In this document: piece after piece, positions 1 to 7,969 of the stretch
Layout: each line of letters starts with the position of its first letter
Position numbering within the stretch: position 1 is the first letter of the stretch
Origin: Vibrio crassostreae 9ZC13
GTDB taxonomy: Bacteria > Pseudomonadota > Gammaproteobacteria > Enterobacterales > Vibrionaceae
NCBI RefSeq assembly: GCF_000272045.2
Contig: NZ_AJYZ02000019.1
Span: forward strand, 1,997,664-2,034,395
Length of the DNA: 36,732 nt
Direction of reading: 5' to 3'
Notes under the pieces: model-generated
The model's input: the letters and a program-made list of their open reading frames with translations, nothing else
The model's database searches: none
Told to the model about the DNA's origin: nothing
Made by a program: the position numbers and the translations under genes

Positions 1-110
1 CAATTTCGAGAAGGAAATTGCCCCTAGTTAAAGTGTAACCTGCATGCATATCGGCAAATAAGCGCTCACATACGCTATATAACAATGTTCCGTATTTAGC
101 TTTCTCGATT

Positions 111-139
111 ATGCCTGCTAAGTCAGCAGGCATTTATTG
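111..139. terminator. Hairpin with T-rich tail after the first gene
   Basis: A perfect 9-bp stem (ATGCCTGCT at 111-119 and AGCAGGCAT at 125-133) with a 5-base loop is followed on the plus strand by TTTATT. It lies just past the stop of the minus-strand gene at 143-637. The T-rich side faces plus, so it may terminate a plus-strand gene entering from the left, or act in both directions. Confidence 0.5.
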
Positions 140-142
140 GTG

Positions 143-637
143 TTATTTCGCTTTTGATGCGGCGTGGTGTTCAATCATGAAGGCAATAGCTTCATCGTTT
201 AAACAAGATTTACTCACATATTGGCGCTGTTTACCGATATGCAGGATAAAACCAAGATCGGTCTGCTCAAATTGGTCGATGTCACTCCACGCGATGGTGT
301 TGGTCGCTTTGTGGTTTTTGTAACTTACTCCGTTAGCGTCACCTTGAAAGACAATTTTGCTGCCTGCGCCTGAGCTGATCTTTTGTCGCCATAACCACCA
401 GGTTCTTTTGCAGTACACACTGAATGCTTCAATCACACTCAAAACGATAAAGAACCAGCCAACATAGCCGTTAGGTAATAGTTCAAACTCCAGTAGAACC
501 ACACCAAAAATAAGAAACAGTATTCCTTTTAAGTAGGCTTTTGGAAATTGAGTCGGAAGGCTAGTTTGATCATAACACTCCGCGAAAAACGTCTTGTCGA
601 GTTTGTATTCTGTAGTGAAACCGGGTTCTTTAGACAT
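143..637 (-). CDS. Small membrane protein with YcxB-like C-terminal domain
   Basis: This is a 164-residue protein of unknown role. About residues 33-75 form two closely spaced hydrophobic segments (around AYLKGILFLIFGVVLLEF and GWFFIVLSVIEAF). The last 90 residues look like the cytoplasmic YcxB-like domain, a PH-like fold, with the typical pattern of strands around SYKNHKATNTIAWSDI, a tryptophan in IAWSDI and a C-terminal helix. In this family the domain sits on the cytoplasmic face after two membrane helices; no reaction is known. It stands alone, with a 480-base gap upstream. The start codon has only a weak ribosome site, so the exact start is uncertain. Confidence 0.7.
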   Translation of the reverse strand: MSKEPGFTTEYKLDKTFFAECYDQTSLPTQFPKAYLKGILFLIFGVVLLEFELLPNGYVGWFFIVLSVIEAFSVYCKRTWWLWRQKISSGAGSKIVFQGDANGVSYKNHKATNTIAWSDIDQFEQTDLGFILHIGKQRQYVSKSCLNDEAIAFMIEHHAASKAK

Positions 638-1048
638 GTGAGGCTACTTTATGGTTCTCTGTGAATGGGCTGTCAGTGGGCAGGTGTCCCACGCTGCAAT
701 TTTGCAACTTGATTATTGTATCGCTTCTCACTGTTTTTATTTAGATATTTTGGCTCTGTTTTGTAAATCGATGATACTTAACGGGTCTATTCTAACTTTA
801 GCTATCAGACTAGTGTAGGGGCATCTTTAAAGTCACCTAAAAATTTGGTGATGGGATGGATAGATCTGTGGAGTCACCCGGTTGTTGGGACTACTGGCCT
901 TTTTGGATAAAACTTCGATCTCATTTTGTTGGTTGATGGAGTCTATAGTGATTAGCGTGCTTTATCACTACTGTTGAGGGGCTGGCATAGTCTGCTCTAA
1001 CAGAATAAACATATGAAGCTTGCAAAGTTCATCACTGTTCACTCTGAG
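638..1048. other. Intergenic stretch, no gene seen
   Basis: No convincing reading frame on either strand. It presumably holds the promoter of the minus-strand gene at 143-637. A short hairpin (TCACC with GGTGA near 833-852) is the only local structure I see before the terminator at 1049. Confidence 0.5.
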
Positions 1049-1090
1049 AGGCCATGCCCAAAGCGATACCTTGGGCATGGCCTTATTCTA
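1049..1090. terminator. Strong 13-bp hairpin downstream of the lipase operon
   Basis: A perfect 13-bp inverted repeat (AGGCCATGCCCAA at 1049-1061, TTGGGCATGGCCT at 1071-1083) has a 9-base loop. It lies 36 bases beyond the stop of the minus-strand operon at 1119-4643 and is the best candidate for its terminator. The T-rich tail (TTATTC) is on the plus side; the minus side lacks a clear T run. Confidence 0.6.
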
Positions 1091-1092
1091 TT

Positions 1093-1120
1093 TCAGTTTT
1101 AGGATCTCAGTTTTAGGATC
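1093..1120. repeat. Perfect 14-bp tandem duplication at a gene's 3' end
   Basis: The unit TCAGTTTTAGGATC occurs twice in direct, gap-free succession (1093-1106 and 1107-1120). The right-hand copy overlaps the stop codon (TGA on the minus strand, 1119-1121) of the 664-residue gene. This looks like replication slippage. Confidence 0.85.
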
Positions 1121-3113
1121 AGTACTCGATGAATAATGACACCTGCTTAACGTTAATGAAGAAACTTCTTTCATAGGGAGAAGAGGTAAGAGCAATATCT
1201 AGTTTGTTCAACCCAGACACTCTCTTCTCATTTAATGCTTCTAATAGTTTAGAGTTGGTAAACCTAAGCGTTTGACCGGCTTCTACGTTGTTGAATGTAG
1301 TGAGTGGATTACTCCATGCTGCACATATTGTAAAAGACTCACAGAACGTGTCGTAATCCAGTGTGTTTGGAGACCAAGTTTGATTAACGATATGCGCAGT
1401 TACATTGTTGAATGGAAATTGAAGAGTTGAATCTCCGAAATCAACAATAAGCGTTGCCTGTTTAATTTTCCCTCGAACCTCACTTAAGTCAAAACTCGCT
1501 AGTGTTTCGTAGTCGTATGGGATTGAAGCCCCCGCTCTTAAGTAACCACCGACACGATGTTGCGTGACATGTGTTGCCGGGGTTGCTTGCCAGTTTTCTC
1601 TTTCCAAACCGAATAGGTTAGAGGGGAGGGTCACATTCACTGGCGGACTGAAATCAGAGGCTTGGTATGGTGGAGTTTGACCGAGAACTCCTTGTCGATA
1701 GGAGTCAACGCCACTGTAGATTAGCAGTGCGTTCAGTTCATAAGGACCATCGGCTTGCTTAAACGTGTCACCAGGAACGGTAAACTTGATGGTGTTTTCG
1801 CCAGCCTCAAGCGGTTCTTGGAAACTCACTAGCTCTAAATACTCTCCGGCTGCACCAACGATATTTACCGAACCTGTGTAAGTTCCACTGCGCGTAACAT
1901 GGATAGGAAACTCAAAACTCAGCGAATCAATGTAGGTTCCATCTTGCGACATAGCCGGTGTGGTGACTAAACTCCCCGTGACTTCAATCGGTTCGCGGCA
2001 ACGCTCAAAAGATGCTAAATCAATAAATTCTTCAAACTGAATTCGAGGGGCTGAAATTCGTATGTCATCTTGAGTGATTGCGTAGATGATCGTCGGGTTG
2101 GAGGTCAAAGTAGACGCTGAATCAAACGCGCCAAAAATATCTTCAGTTGAGTACTGTAGAGTGACGATTTGCTTCGCAGGTTTGAGTTGCAGACGTTTGC
2201 TTGTGTTCAGCTCGTCAATTCCATCGGTGAGGTAACCATGAATGGCAAAATCCCCCGCGGATTTAACATCAAGTTCCAAGCGCTGCTCTAAGGCAATAAC
2301 ACAGCCTTCAGAGGAAAACAGTGGAGCGAGTGAGAGGCTGACAAATTCAATGTCAGAGGGTAGTACGTGGATTTTTTTACTTGTCTGGCGAGTGATAGTT
2401 GTTCCATATTCTTCAAAAGACGTTATGCCTTCAATTAGATAATCCCCTTCAGCGGGTGGAACGAAAATATTGCTGTAGACACCATCTTTAGCAATAGCAT
2501 CGAAATTGACACCCTCATCTTTAAGCGTCAGGCGTGTTTTTATTCCAGCTTCATCAATGATCACTGCGCTGGTTTGGGCACCTGTGATTGGATTCCCTTT
2601 GTTTGTCAGTAATGCAGAAACGGGAACTGGTTCAGCGACCACAAATTGGTTTGCAGCTATCGCCATGCCAAACGCAATAGGGGATTGGATCGCAACCTGA
2701 GCAATAATTACTGTGTTGTAACTTGGGTTTGGAAAATCAACGACGATCTTCCATTCGCCAGGTTCAGGGTTAGTTACTTCAGGCAAAAATAAATAGCTGC
2801 CCGGTAGCGGCGGACTTTGTGTGTCACCTGAAAGTATGTTCGCTTGCACATCATTGGATGATGTTGCGACTTGCCCGTTAGGCTTGACTAAATATACGGT
2901 TGCATCATCCAACGGCACGATGATTTCTGCTTTTAGGGCTTCCGCTTTGTCGATGGTAAATAGCATTGTGACTTCGTTATCGTTACTAGTCACTGGTTGA
3001 GATAGTGTCGTGCTTGTACTCATCCCAACGGGTATTGCATTACTGGCGATAGCCGGTGTGATGAAGGTACAGAAAAGACTGAACACCATCACTAATTGCT
3101 TGATGAATTTCAT
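1119..3113 (-). CDS. Secreted beta-rich protein (choice-of-anchor X-like) paired with a lipase
   Basis: This protein of about 664 residues starts with a clear signal peptide (hydrophobic core LVMVFSLFCTFITPAIA, cleavage after AIA). I chose the ATG at 3113, not the upstream GTG at 3122, because AAGGAG lies 8 bases before it. Residues about 40-250 resemble the extracellular choice-of-anchor X domain seen with lipases and peptidases (segments such as GEWKIVVDFPNP and DGVYSNIFVPPAEGDYLIEG). The C-terminal third contains a DNRLRE-like pattern (ASFDLSEVRGKIKQATLIV and a late LDIALTS). Four conserved-looking cysteines could pair in the periplasm or outside the cell. Its ribosome site overlaps the stop codon of the lipase gene upstream, so translation is probably coupled. 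It may be a chaperone, anchor or partner of that lipase; no catalytic motif is visible. Function is inferred only from pairing. Confidence 0.75.
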   Translation of the reverse strand: MKFIKQLVMVFSLFCTFITPAIASNAIPVGMSTSTTLSQPVTSNDNEVTMLFTIDKAEALKAEIIVPLDDATVYLVKPNGQVATSSNDVQANILSGDTQSPPLPGSYLFLPEVTNPEPGEWKIVVDFPNPSYNTVIIAQVAIQSPIAFGMAIAANQFVVAEPVPVSALLTNKGNPITGAQTSAVIIDEAGIKTRLTLKDEGVNFDAIAKDGVYSNIFVPPAEGDYLIEGITSFEEYGTTITRQTSKKIHVLPSDIEFVSLSLAPLFSSEGCVIALEQRLELDVKSAGDFAIHGYLTDGIDELNTSKRLQLKPAKQIVTLQYSTEDIFGAFDSASTLTSNPTIIYAITQDDIRISAPRIQFEEFIDLASFERCREPIEVTGSLVTTPAMSQDGTYIDSLSFEFPIHVTRSGTYTGSVNIVGAAGEYLELVSFQEPLEAGENTIKFTVPGDTFKQADGPYELNALLIYSGVDSYRQGVLGQTPPYQASDFSPPVNVTLPSNLFGLERENWQATPATHVTQHRVGGYLRAGASIPYDYETLASFDLSEVRGKIKQATLIVDFGDSTLQFPFNNVTAHIVNQTWSPNTLDYDTFCESFTICAAWSNPLTTFNNVEAGQTLRFTNSKLLEALNEKRVSGLNKLDIALTSSPYERSFFINVKQVSLFIEY

Positions 3114-3125
3114 TGTGGCCACTCC

Positions 3126-4643
3126 TTAGCGCATTGAAATAATTTGTTGTAGAAAACGTTCAACGTTTTGTCCCGTTTTCATTGTTGAGTGGTTAGCCAA
3201 TACGTTACCCAATGCATTGGTATAACTTGGGTTAGCGCTTGCCAAGGTCACAACAACATCATTTTCTTGCGGTACTGTTTGAATGGCTTGGTAACTGACT
3301 ATGGTGATTGGATGAGCTTGTGGTCCATGCACACTTGGCATTGTGACCGATTGAGTTTGAGTATCGAGGTAGGCCGCAGAACTAAAGCTTCTTAGCGCCT
3401 GCCAAGCGGTAACGCCTGCCCAACGCGATCCCCACGGGAATAGGCCAACGATATCAGGATCTTTCTCAATAACACCGTCTTGGTTGAGATCGGCATTTGC
3501 CCCAATAGAAAATGTATTTGCAATATTGCCGCGAGTACGCATTTGGATCGCGTTTGATGCTGTATCCGTTGTTAGATCACGGATACCAGGTATTTTAGGA
3601 CCCGCAAACGGAATATTTGGGAGTTGCATGTACTTGCCAGCGTAATTATTTGGATCGGTACTGACGTTACTGTAGATATCGGCGTAGTGGTCCATTTTTA
3701 TCACCGACAAATCTGCTGCGACGCTACCAAGGTGAGGTGTGGAGAAAGTAGAAAGGGAGGTTATCTCAAAGGAAGGGCTAAGTGCTTTGAGGTTTTGGGT
3801 ATCTAGCCCGCCTTTACTGTGTGCAATGACGTGAACTTTGTCGGATTTCAACTCATCGAGAAAACCCTGAATTTTGTTGTTCAAGATATTAGCGTTAGTC
3901 GCTGTGGTTCCATTTTTGTCAGCAGAGAAACGAGTATAACGAATGCCATAGTCATCAAGTGTAGAAAGCACGCCTGGAGCCGTATCATCATCCCAAGTGT
4001 CTGATTGTGCAGCAATGCCATGAGCAAGAATCACAGGAATGGCAACATCAAACTCGATTGAGACCCAATCGACAGACATACACCAGTTGTCTCCCGTATT
4101 GCCAGTATCAATATCGACGCGAATCTCATTGTTTTGGCCGAACTTGACATCACTGATATCGACTTGAAGGTTAGTATCCGTCCAACGGTTATCAGCGCCT
4201 TGCAGCGTACCTAAAGACTTTCCGTTAAAAGATACGATATCTATTTCTGGAGCAATATTACTGACGTTGGCATTGGAGTCTATGTCGAAGACCGGCATGC
4301 TGATCCTTGCGTTAGAACCGATAACGCCTTTTTGCTGCATATCGCCCAGTTTACTCGGAGCAATTCTCCCGTCACTTTGTAAAACGTTGGGGCTGACGAC
4401 CATAGGAACAGGTAAAGAGATAAGTAGAGGTCCGCCAGAAGCATAGGTACAACCGGTATCCAGACCAGGACCCGAATTCACAACATAAACGCCGAGTTCT
4501 TCTTGCGGTGGGGCTATCCCAGAGCTTTGTGAGCGCATCGAAAAATTACGCAATTCGTATGAATCAGGTATATCTTCGGCACTCGCGAAACTCGGAGAAA
4601 GTAACAAAACACTGAGCGTGGCGCTCGGAATGTATAGTTTCAT
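3126..4643 (-). CDS. Secreted lipase/esterase-like alpha/beta hydrolase
   Basis: This 505-residue protein has an N-terminal signal peptide (cleavage near SFA-SAE, residue 20-22). A beta-rich region of about 200 residues comes first and contains cysteines 65 and 188. The alpha/beta hydrolase domain starts at residue 203. The HG of the oxyanion hole is at 208-209 (VILAHGIAAQSDTW), the nucleophile serine 276 sits in AHSKGG, and His485 in NHSTMKTGQ is the likely catalytic histidine. A calcium-loop-like segment DLNQDGVIEKD lies at 385-395. The layout resembles PGAP1/lipase-class triacylglycerol lipases rather than small esterases. It is first in a two-gene unit whose second gene's ribosome site (AAGGAG) overlaps this stop codon. 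Probable role: extracellular or periplasmic hydrolysis of lipids or polyesters; the substrate cannot be read from the sequence. Confidence 0.85.
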   Translation of the reverse strand: MKLYIPSATLSVLLLSPSFASAEDIPDSYELRNFSMRSQSSGIAPPQEELGVYVVNSGPGLDTGCTYASGGPLLISLPVPMVVSPNVLQSDGRIAPSKLGDMQQKGVIGSNARISMPVFDIDSNANVSNIAPEIDIVSFNGKSLGTLQGADNRWTDTNLQVDISDVKFGQNNEIRVDIDTGNTGDNWCMSVDWVSIEFDVAIPVILAHGIAAQSDTWDDDTAPGVLSTLDDYGIRYTRFSADKNGTTATNANILNNKIQGFLDELKSDKVHVIAHSKGGLDTQNLKALSPSFEITSLSTFSTPHLGSVAADLSVIKMDHYADIYSNVSTDPNNYAGKYMQLPNIPFAGPKIPGIRDLTTDTASNAIQMRTRGNIANTFSIGANADLNQDGVIEKDPDIVGLFPWGSRWAGVTAWQALRSFSSAAYLDTQTQSVTMPSVHGPQAHPITIVSYQAIQTVPQENDVVVTLASANPSYTNALGNVLANHSTMKTGQNVERFLQQIISMR

Positions 4644-5132
4644 TTGTTTACCTTTGAGTATAGGTTATCCAAGAATTTGGTTGAAGAAAGCTCTATCTGT
4701 AGTTGTAAGGTAAAGGCTTGGAGTTTGATGTGAAATTTATTGGGTATAATTTCGGCTTGTTACTCAATTGATAAAACTGCTGCTCTATTTTTTTTCAAAA
4801 TAGGAAGAGTGCGATCGCAGTTTCTGGATTGCGGAAGTTATGTCCTTATTTTCAAAAGGAGGGGGATAGTGCTCTAATATTGTTAGAACAATCTAAGTTA
4901 GTTTATGAAAGAGTAGCTAAGAATAGGAAAATCAAAGTTGGATGTAGGTTTGTTACAGAACTACATAGAGCGCGCTGTTCTGAATGGCTGACTACTAACC
5001 TAACTGGCTGTGCAAAGTTAGGTTAGTAGAAATTATGTGGCTGTTAATTCAGATTTGAGAGATAAGGGCTAGTGTTTTTTAGTAAAAATGGTAAAGGTCG
5101 CAATAAACTGAGGTTTGTTATTACATCGTTCG
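4644..5132. other. Intergenic stretch between lipase operon and zevB
   Basis: It carries the presumed promoter of the lipase unit (4650-4760) and one strong inverted repeat (4992-5029, listed separately). A 65-codon plus-strand frame at 4829-5026 lacks a proper start and any recognisable motif, so I do not call it a gene. Confidence 0.5.
4992..5029. repeat. Perfect 13-bp inverted repeat (hairpin)
   Basis: CTACTAACCTAAC at 4992-5004 is repeated in inverse as GTTAGGTTAGTAG at 5017-5029 around a 12-base loop. There is no T run directly after it on either strand. It lies 104 bases beyond the zevB stop and could be its terminator or an operator. Confidence 0.6.
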
Positions 5133-6230
5133 CTACATAGTGAAAACAGGCGACATGCCGCTGTCTTGTCCACTCATTAGCAACAAGCCAATTAAGACAA
5201 GTAAAACACCACCGAATAGCTGTAAATAATGACCTGCGGCTTTTAGTGAAGCACTGTTATTCTTGTTACCTGCTGCCAAATAGCGTTTTACCAAGTTCTT
5301 GCCTGTTAGTGTCATTATAGCAATCGTCGAGGTTGTGAAAGCAGTACCAATCGCCATGGAAAAAGCACTGACAACACCCATCCAATATAGGCCAACCATG
5401 TTTGCGAAAAGCAGTACCATGATGGCTCCGGTGCACGGTCTTACGCCAATCGTCACTATAATTCCAGCATATTCTCGGAGCGTTGAGGCTTTGTTGATTG
5501 CGTCTGCATCGGCTACATGCTGGTGGCCGCACCCACAGTCGGCATGAGAATGATCTGCATGAGTGTTAGCTGCGGCTTGCATTGTGCTAGTAGCGTCGAT
5601 TATCGGAGAAGGGGCTGATATTGATGAACGAAGTGCCATTGGCGAACGCGCTGAAATTGTCGCAGCTGTGTCTGTTGCGAGTGTAGTGATGGCTTTCACT
5701 TTCAGCTTAGGCTTACGCATAGCGGTGTAGATGTTTTTCAAAGCCTTCCAACATATAAGTGCGCCGACGACCGCGACTAAGGCAAAGCTTAATGAAACAA
5801 ACATATTCGCTTTGTCATTCACTACTCGCATGGAAGCACTAAAGCCCCACAGCAACACGCTTACTAGTAAGATTGCGACCAATGCTTGTAAAAAAGCGGA
5901 GACGACCGTAAGCACTAAACTCGCCTTGGCTTTGGTTGGGTGAGTCGCTAAGTAAGTCGACACGATAACTTTGCCGTGCCCAGGCCCCAAAGAATGAAGC
6001 ATGCCATAGATAAAGCTGAACCCGATAAGGTAACTGCCTCCGCCCCAAGGGTTGGATTTAGCTTCATAGAGCAGGTCTGCAAGTTCTGAATTGACTTCTC
6101 TTTGCCATTGAATGCTAGAGATAACTAACGATGGCCACATGGACCACAGTTGATACGCACCAATAGCAATAAGCACGAACGCGCCAGCACCAATGAGGTA
6201 GTGATTGATTTTGGATTGATTTTTCTTCAT
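5133..6230 (-). CDS. zevB: ZevB-like zinc/divalent metal permease (NicO family)
   Basis: This 365-residue inner-membrane protein of the NicO/RcnA-like family has about six to seven hydrophobic segments. Family hallmarks are His79 with LGPGHGK (81-87), His97 in THPTK, a cytoplasmic linker with a histidine/cysteine cluster (224-238, HADHSHADCGCGHQH) and GVRPCTGAI (262-270). NicO proteins move Ni or Co. The pairing with a DUF1007 periplasmic protein matches ZevAB of Haemophilus influenzae, where the pair serves zinc uptake. The Zur box ahead of the upstream gene supports zinc over nickel. It follows zevA by 94 bases, probably in one transcript. The linker between about 175 and 220 is Ala/Ser/Thr-rich and looks poorly constrained. 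Alternative: nickel/cobalt transport. Confidence 0.75.
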   Translation of the reverse strand: MKKNQSKINHYLIGAGAFVLIAIGAYQLWSMWPSLVISSIQWQREVNSELADLLYEAKSNPWGGGSYLIGFSFIYGMLHSLGPGHGKVIVSTYLATHPTKAKASLVLTVVSAFLQALVAILLVSVLLWGFSASMRVVNDKANMFVSLSFALVAVVGALICWKALKNIYTAMRKPKLKVKAITTLATDTAATISARSPMALRSSISAPSPIIDATSTMQAAANTHADHSHADCGCGHQHVADADAINKASTLREYAGIIVTIGVRPCTGAIMVLLFANMVGLYWMGVVSAFSMAIGTAFTTSTIAIMTLTGKNLVKRYLAAGNKNNSASLKAAGHYLQLFGGVLLVLIGLLLMSGQDSGMSPVFTM

Positions 6231-6324
6231 TTAACAAGAACCTATATCTGAAATCTTTCTGTTAATTAGTTGCCATGCTTAATCAGCTAGACGCTGACTT
6301 AAAGGCTGAAACGAACCACTGCGA

Positions 6325-7047
6325 CTAAGAAGCGGGAACCGCCGCACAATGAAGCTCAACCGATTGTGTAAACAGTTGGCCTAGCGTGTTATCTGGATCT
6401 GCATCGACAGGTAAAGACATTGCATAACTCATTTGCTCTGGCGTCGGGTTAGGCTCGATTAATTCTAAATGGCATTGTCTTGCTAGTTCAGATGACAATG
6501 TCACGTCGCTGTTGGATAGCCACGACATGTCGACAAAGTAACTAGGGTCAAAAATCAATACGCGAAGCGAGTTTCGTGTCACAGGCTTAGGTTTAGAAAG
6601 TGGTAGGTCAAATGTTAGAACCATCTTGGCTTTATCACGCTCAAACTTTGCGTTCTCAACCACCTGATATTTGATGGGCTCTTCACCATCATAAAAGTAC
6701 GTGAAGTAGTGCTCGTACATCATGTTTTCGATTACAGACGCAGCGAGCTTTTTGAATGTTTCAGTTTCTGTATCGGCAGAGACGTCTTCTCCATCCAACA
6801 TGTACATCGAGGTCATTGCATCAAAAGACCACTCCATAGAGAGACCGGTGATCATGCCATTCTCTCCCTCAATATGAGTTTTCATCTCTATCCAAGAGTG
6901 AGGGTGGGCATATAGATTTGGCGCAAAACACAATAATGCTAGGCCAACAGTCAAGCCCTTGAGAGAGCGAAAGCATGTCGAGAAACGGCTTACATAGCGT
7001 GTGGAGAGGCGATTGATGACATCGATTAGAATAAATGGCTGTTTCAT
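6325..7047 (-). CDS. zevA: ZevA-like periplasmic DUF1007 protein
   Basis: A 240-residue DUF1007 protein, the partner of the NicO permease downstream. A signal-type hydrophobic stretch (GLTVGLALLCFAPNLYA, 31-47) is followed directly by the family hallmark HPHSW (48-52), placing His48 and His50 at the mature N-terminus as likely metal ligands. The amino end is unusually long (30 residues before the hydrophobic core); no better internal start codon is visible. In H. influenzae the equivalent ZevA is a periplasmic protein needed for zinc acquisition. A Zur-type operator lies 24-42 bases upstream of the start and covers a TATAAT, so repression when zinc is plentiful is expected. Confidence 0.75.
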   Translation of the reverse strand: MKQPFILIDVINRLSTRYVSRFSTCFRSLKGLTVGLALLCFAPNLYAHPHSWIEMKTHIEGENGMITGLSMEWSFDAMTSMYMLDGEDVSADTETETFKKLAASVIENMMYEHYFTYFYDGEEPIKYQVVENAKFERDKAKMVLTFDLPLSKPKPVTRNSLRVLIFDPSYFVDMSWLSNSDVTLSSELARQCHLELIEPNPTPEQMSYAMSLPVDADPDNTLGQLFTQSVELHCAAVPAS

Positions 7048-7070
7048 GAGAAATGATGGTAATTTAGTGT

Positions 7071-7089
7071 GATGTTATATTATAACAAC
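7071..7089. promoter_or_regulatory. Zur box overlapping the zevA -10 element
   Basis: GATGTTATATTATAACAAC matches the gamma-proteobacterial Zur consensus core ATGTTATA-N-TATAACAT with a single mismatch in the 16 defined core positions. Read on the minus strand it contains a perfect TATAAT (7079-7084) suited to the zevA promoter. A bound repressor would cover the polymerase contact. Confidence 0.75.
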
Positions 7090-7320
7090 CCGATGCGTTG
7101 TTCACTTCAAATTATAAGCTTGTTTACATTGAAGCCGACTGCAATTCTTGATTTTCAATCCAACCTATTTTTCCTATAAACATCTTTGATTGGTCCCTAA
7201 TTCGACATTATTCAGACTAGTGTGTGACGTTGAATAGTCGATTAAGCTCTCGGTTGTGCGAGGCCTTTTTGTAATGGGTTTGAGCTTGGCTCTTGATAAC
7301 AGGCATTAACAACGCAAAAA

Positions 7321-7332
7321 ATACCCCCAGTA
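7321..7332. promoter_or_regulatory. Partial RcnR-like site
   Basis: ATACCCCCAGTA contains the right half (CCCCCAGTA) of an RcnR-type operator but not the left arm. It lies 4 bases before the better site at 7337. Confidence 0.35.
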
Positions 7333-7336
7333 AAAA

Positions 7337-7351
7337 TACTACCCCCTAGTA
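7337..7351. promoter_or_regulatory. RcnR/FrmR-type operator candidate
   Basis: TACTACCCCCTAGTA has TACTA/TAGTA arms around a C5 tract. It differs at one position from the E. coli RcnR site (TACT-N-C6-AGTA read on this strand). CsoR-family repressors of this type sense Ni/Co, formaldehyde or related signals. No CsoR-family gene is in the window. It sits 172 bases before the NifX-like gene and 290 bases before zevA, so its target promoter is not settled. Confidence 0.45.
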
Positions 7352-7457
7352 TATATGGTTATTTGAAAGGTAACTGAGATAGGCTGAAGATGACGGTAAG
7401 TTTGGGTGCTTGTGATCTTAGTTATCGATCCAGTAAATCTTATTTTTCACATGATAG

Positions 7458-7477
7458 TTATTGGCATATGCCAATAA
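7458..7477. promoter_or_regulatory. Perfect 20-bp palindrome before the NifX-like gene
   Basis: TTATTGGCATATGCCAATAA is a perfect dyad centred between 7467 and 7468, 45 bases before the start codon of the NifX-like gene. Its size and position are those of a dimeric repressor or activator site. The DUF134 helix-turn-helix protein encoded at 8227-8505 is the natural candidate to bind it (inference). I do not see a second copy in the window. Confidence 0.65.
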
Positions 7478-7522
7478 TGGGGCGTATGCTGAACTCCTGA
7501 TCATCAATAACAGGAAGTTACT

Positions 7523-7969
7523 ATGTTATACGCAGTACCTTGTCGCGACCTTCATGTTGGCAACCACTTTGCTCGTTCCCCACAGATCGCGATTGTCGAT
7601 GAACAACGACAGATAAAACAGATTGTTCCTTTGATTGACTCCGACACCTCTTGCAATAAAAAGAAGCAATGGATTTCGGTTCTCCGTTCTTACGATGTGA
7701 AATCTGTGGTGGTTCGTTATATTGGTAAGAAGATGCTGGCGCACTTGTTCAATAACGATATTCGAGTCTTGGCATCGACAGGTAAGGCAGAAATCGGGGC
7801 TTTGGATTTCGACAATCTACGGGAAGTGACCGATCTCGATTATGGTCGCGAGCCGAGAAATAGTGGGTGTGGCAATAAAACGTGCGGCGAAAACGGGCAC
7901 AAAAAACAAGCTTCGATTCTAATGGTACAGCCTAATCAGCTAGGTGCTATTCGAGGGTTCCGACAATGA
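7523..7969 (+). CDS. NifX/NifB-family metal-cluster carrier-like protein
   Basis: This 148-residue protein is of the dinitrogenase iron-molybdenum cofactor family (COG1433-like; NifX, NafY, MTH1175 fold). It begins like the family (MLYAVPCRDLHVGNHFA, including the histidine after a Val-Gly strand), has the long middle segment ending VRYIGKKMLAHLFNNDIRV, and a Cys/His-bearing tail (SGCGNKTCGENGH, about 120-132) that could hold a metal or cluster. No nitrogenase gene is present, so a general Fe-S or metal transfer role is likelier than cofactor building for nitrogen fixation. AGGAAG lies 5 bases before ATG. It overlaps the next gene by ATGA, indicating translational coupling. Substrate and partner are unknown. 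Confidence 0.8.
   Translation: MLYAVPCRDLHVGNHFARSPQIAIVDEQRQIKQIVPLIDSDTSCNKKKQWISVLRSYDVKSVVVRYIGKKMLAHLFNNDIRVLASTGKAEIGALDFDNLREVTDLDYGREPRNSGCGNKTCGENGHKKQASILMVQPNQLGAIRGFRQ

Noticed and set aside
1..20. Hairpin CAATTTC/GAAATTG at the window edge
   Set aside because: Seven-base stem, truncated context, no tail.
4829..5026. 65-codon plus-strand frame in the gap left of zevB
   Set aside because: TTG start without a ribosome site, no motif, and its end runs into the strong inverted repeat.
7442..7500. Possible sigma-54 promoter from TTGGCAT within the palindrome
   Set aside because: The TGGC element is not followed at the right spacing by a TTGC, so the dyad operator reading is better.
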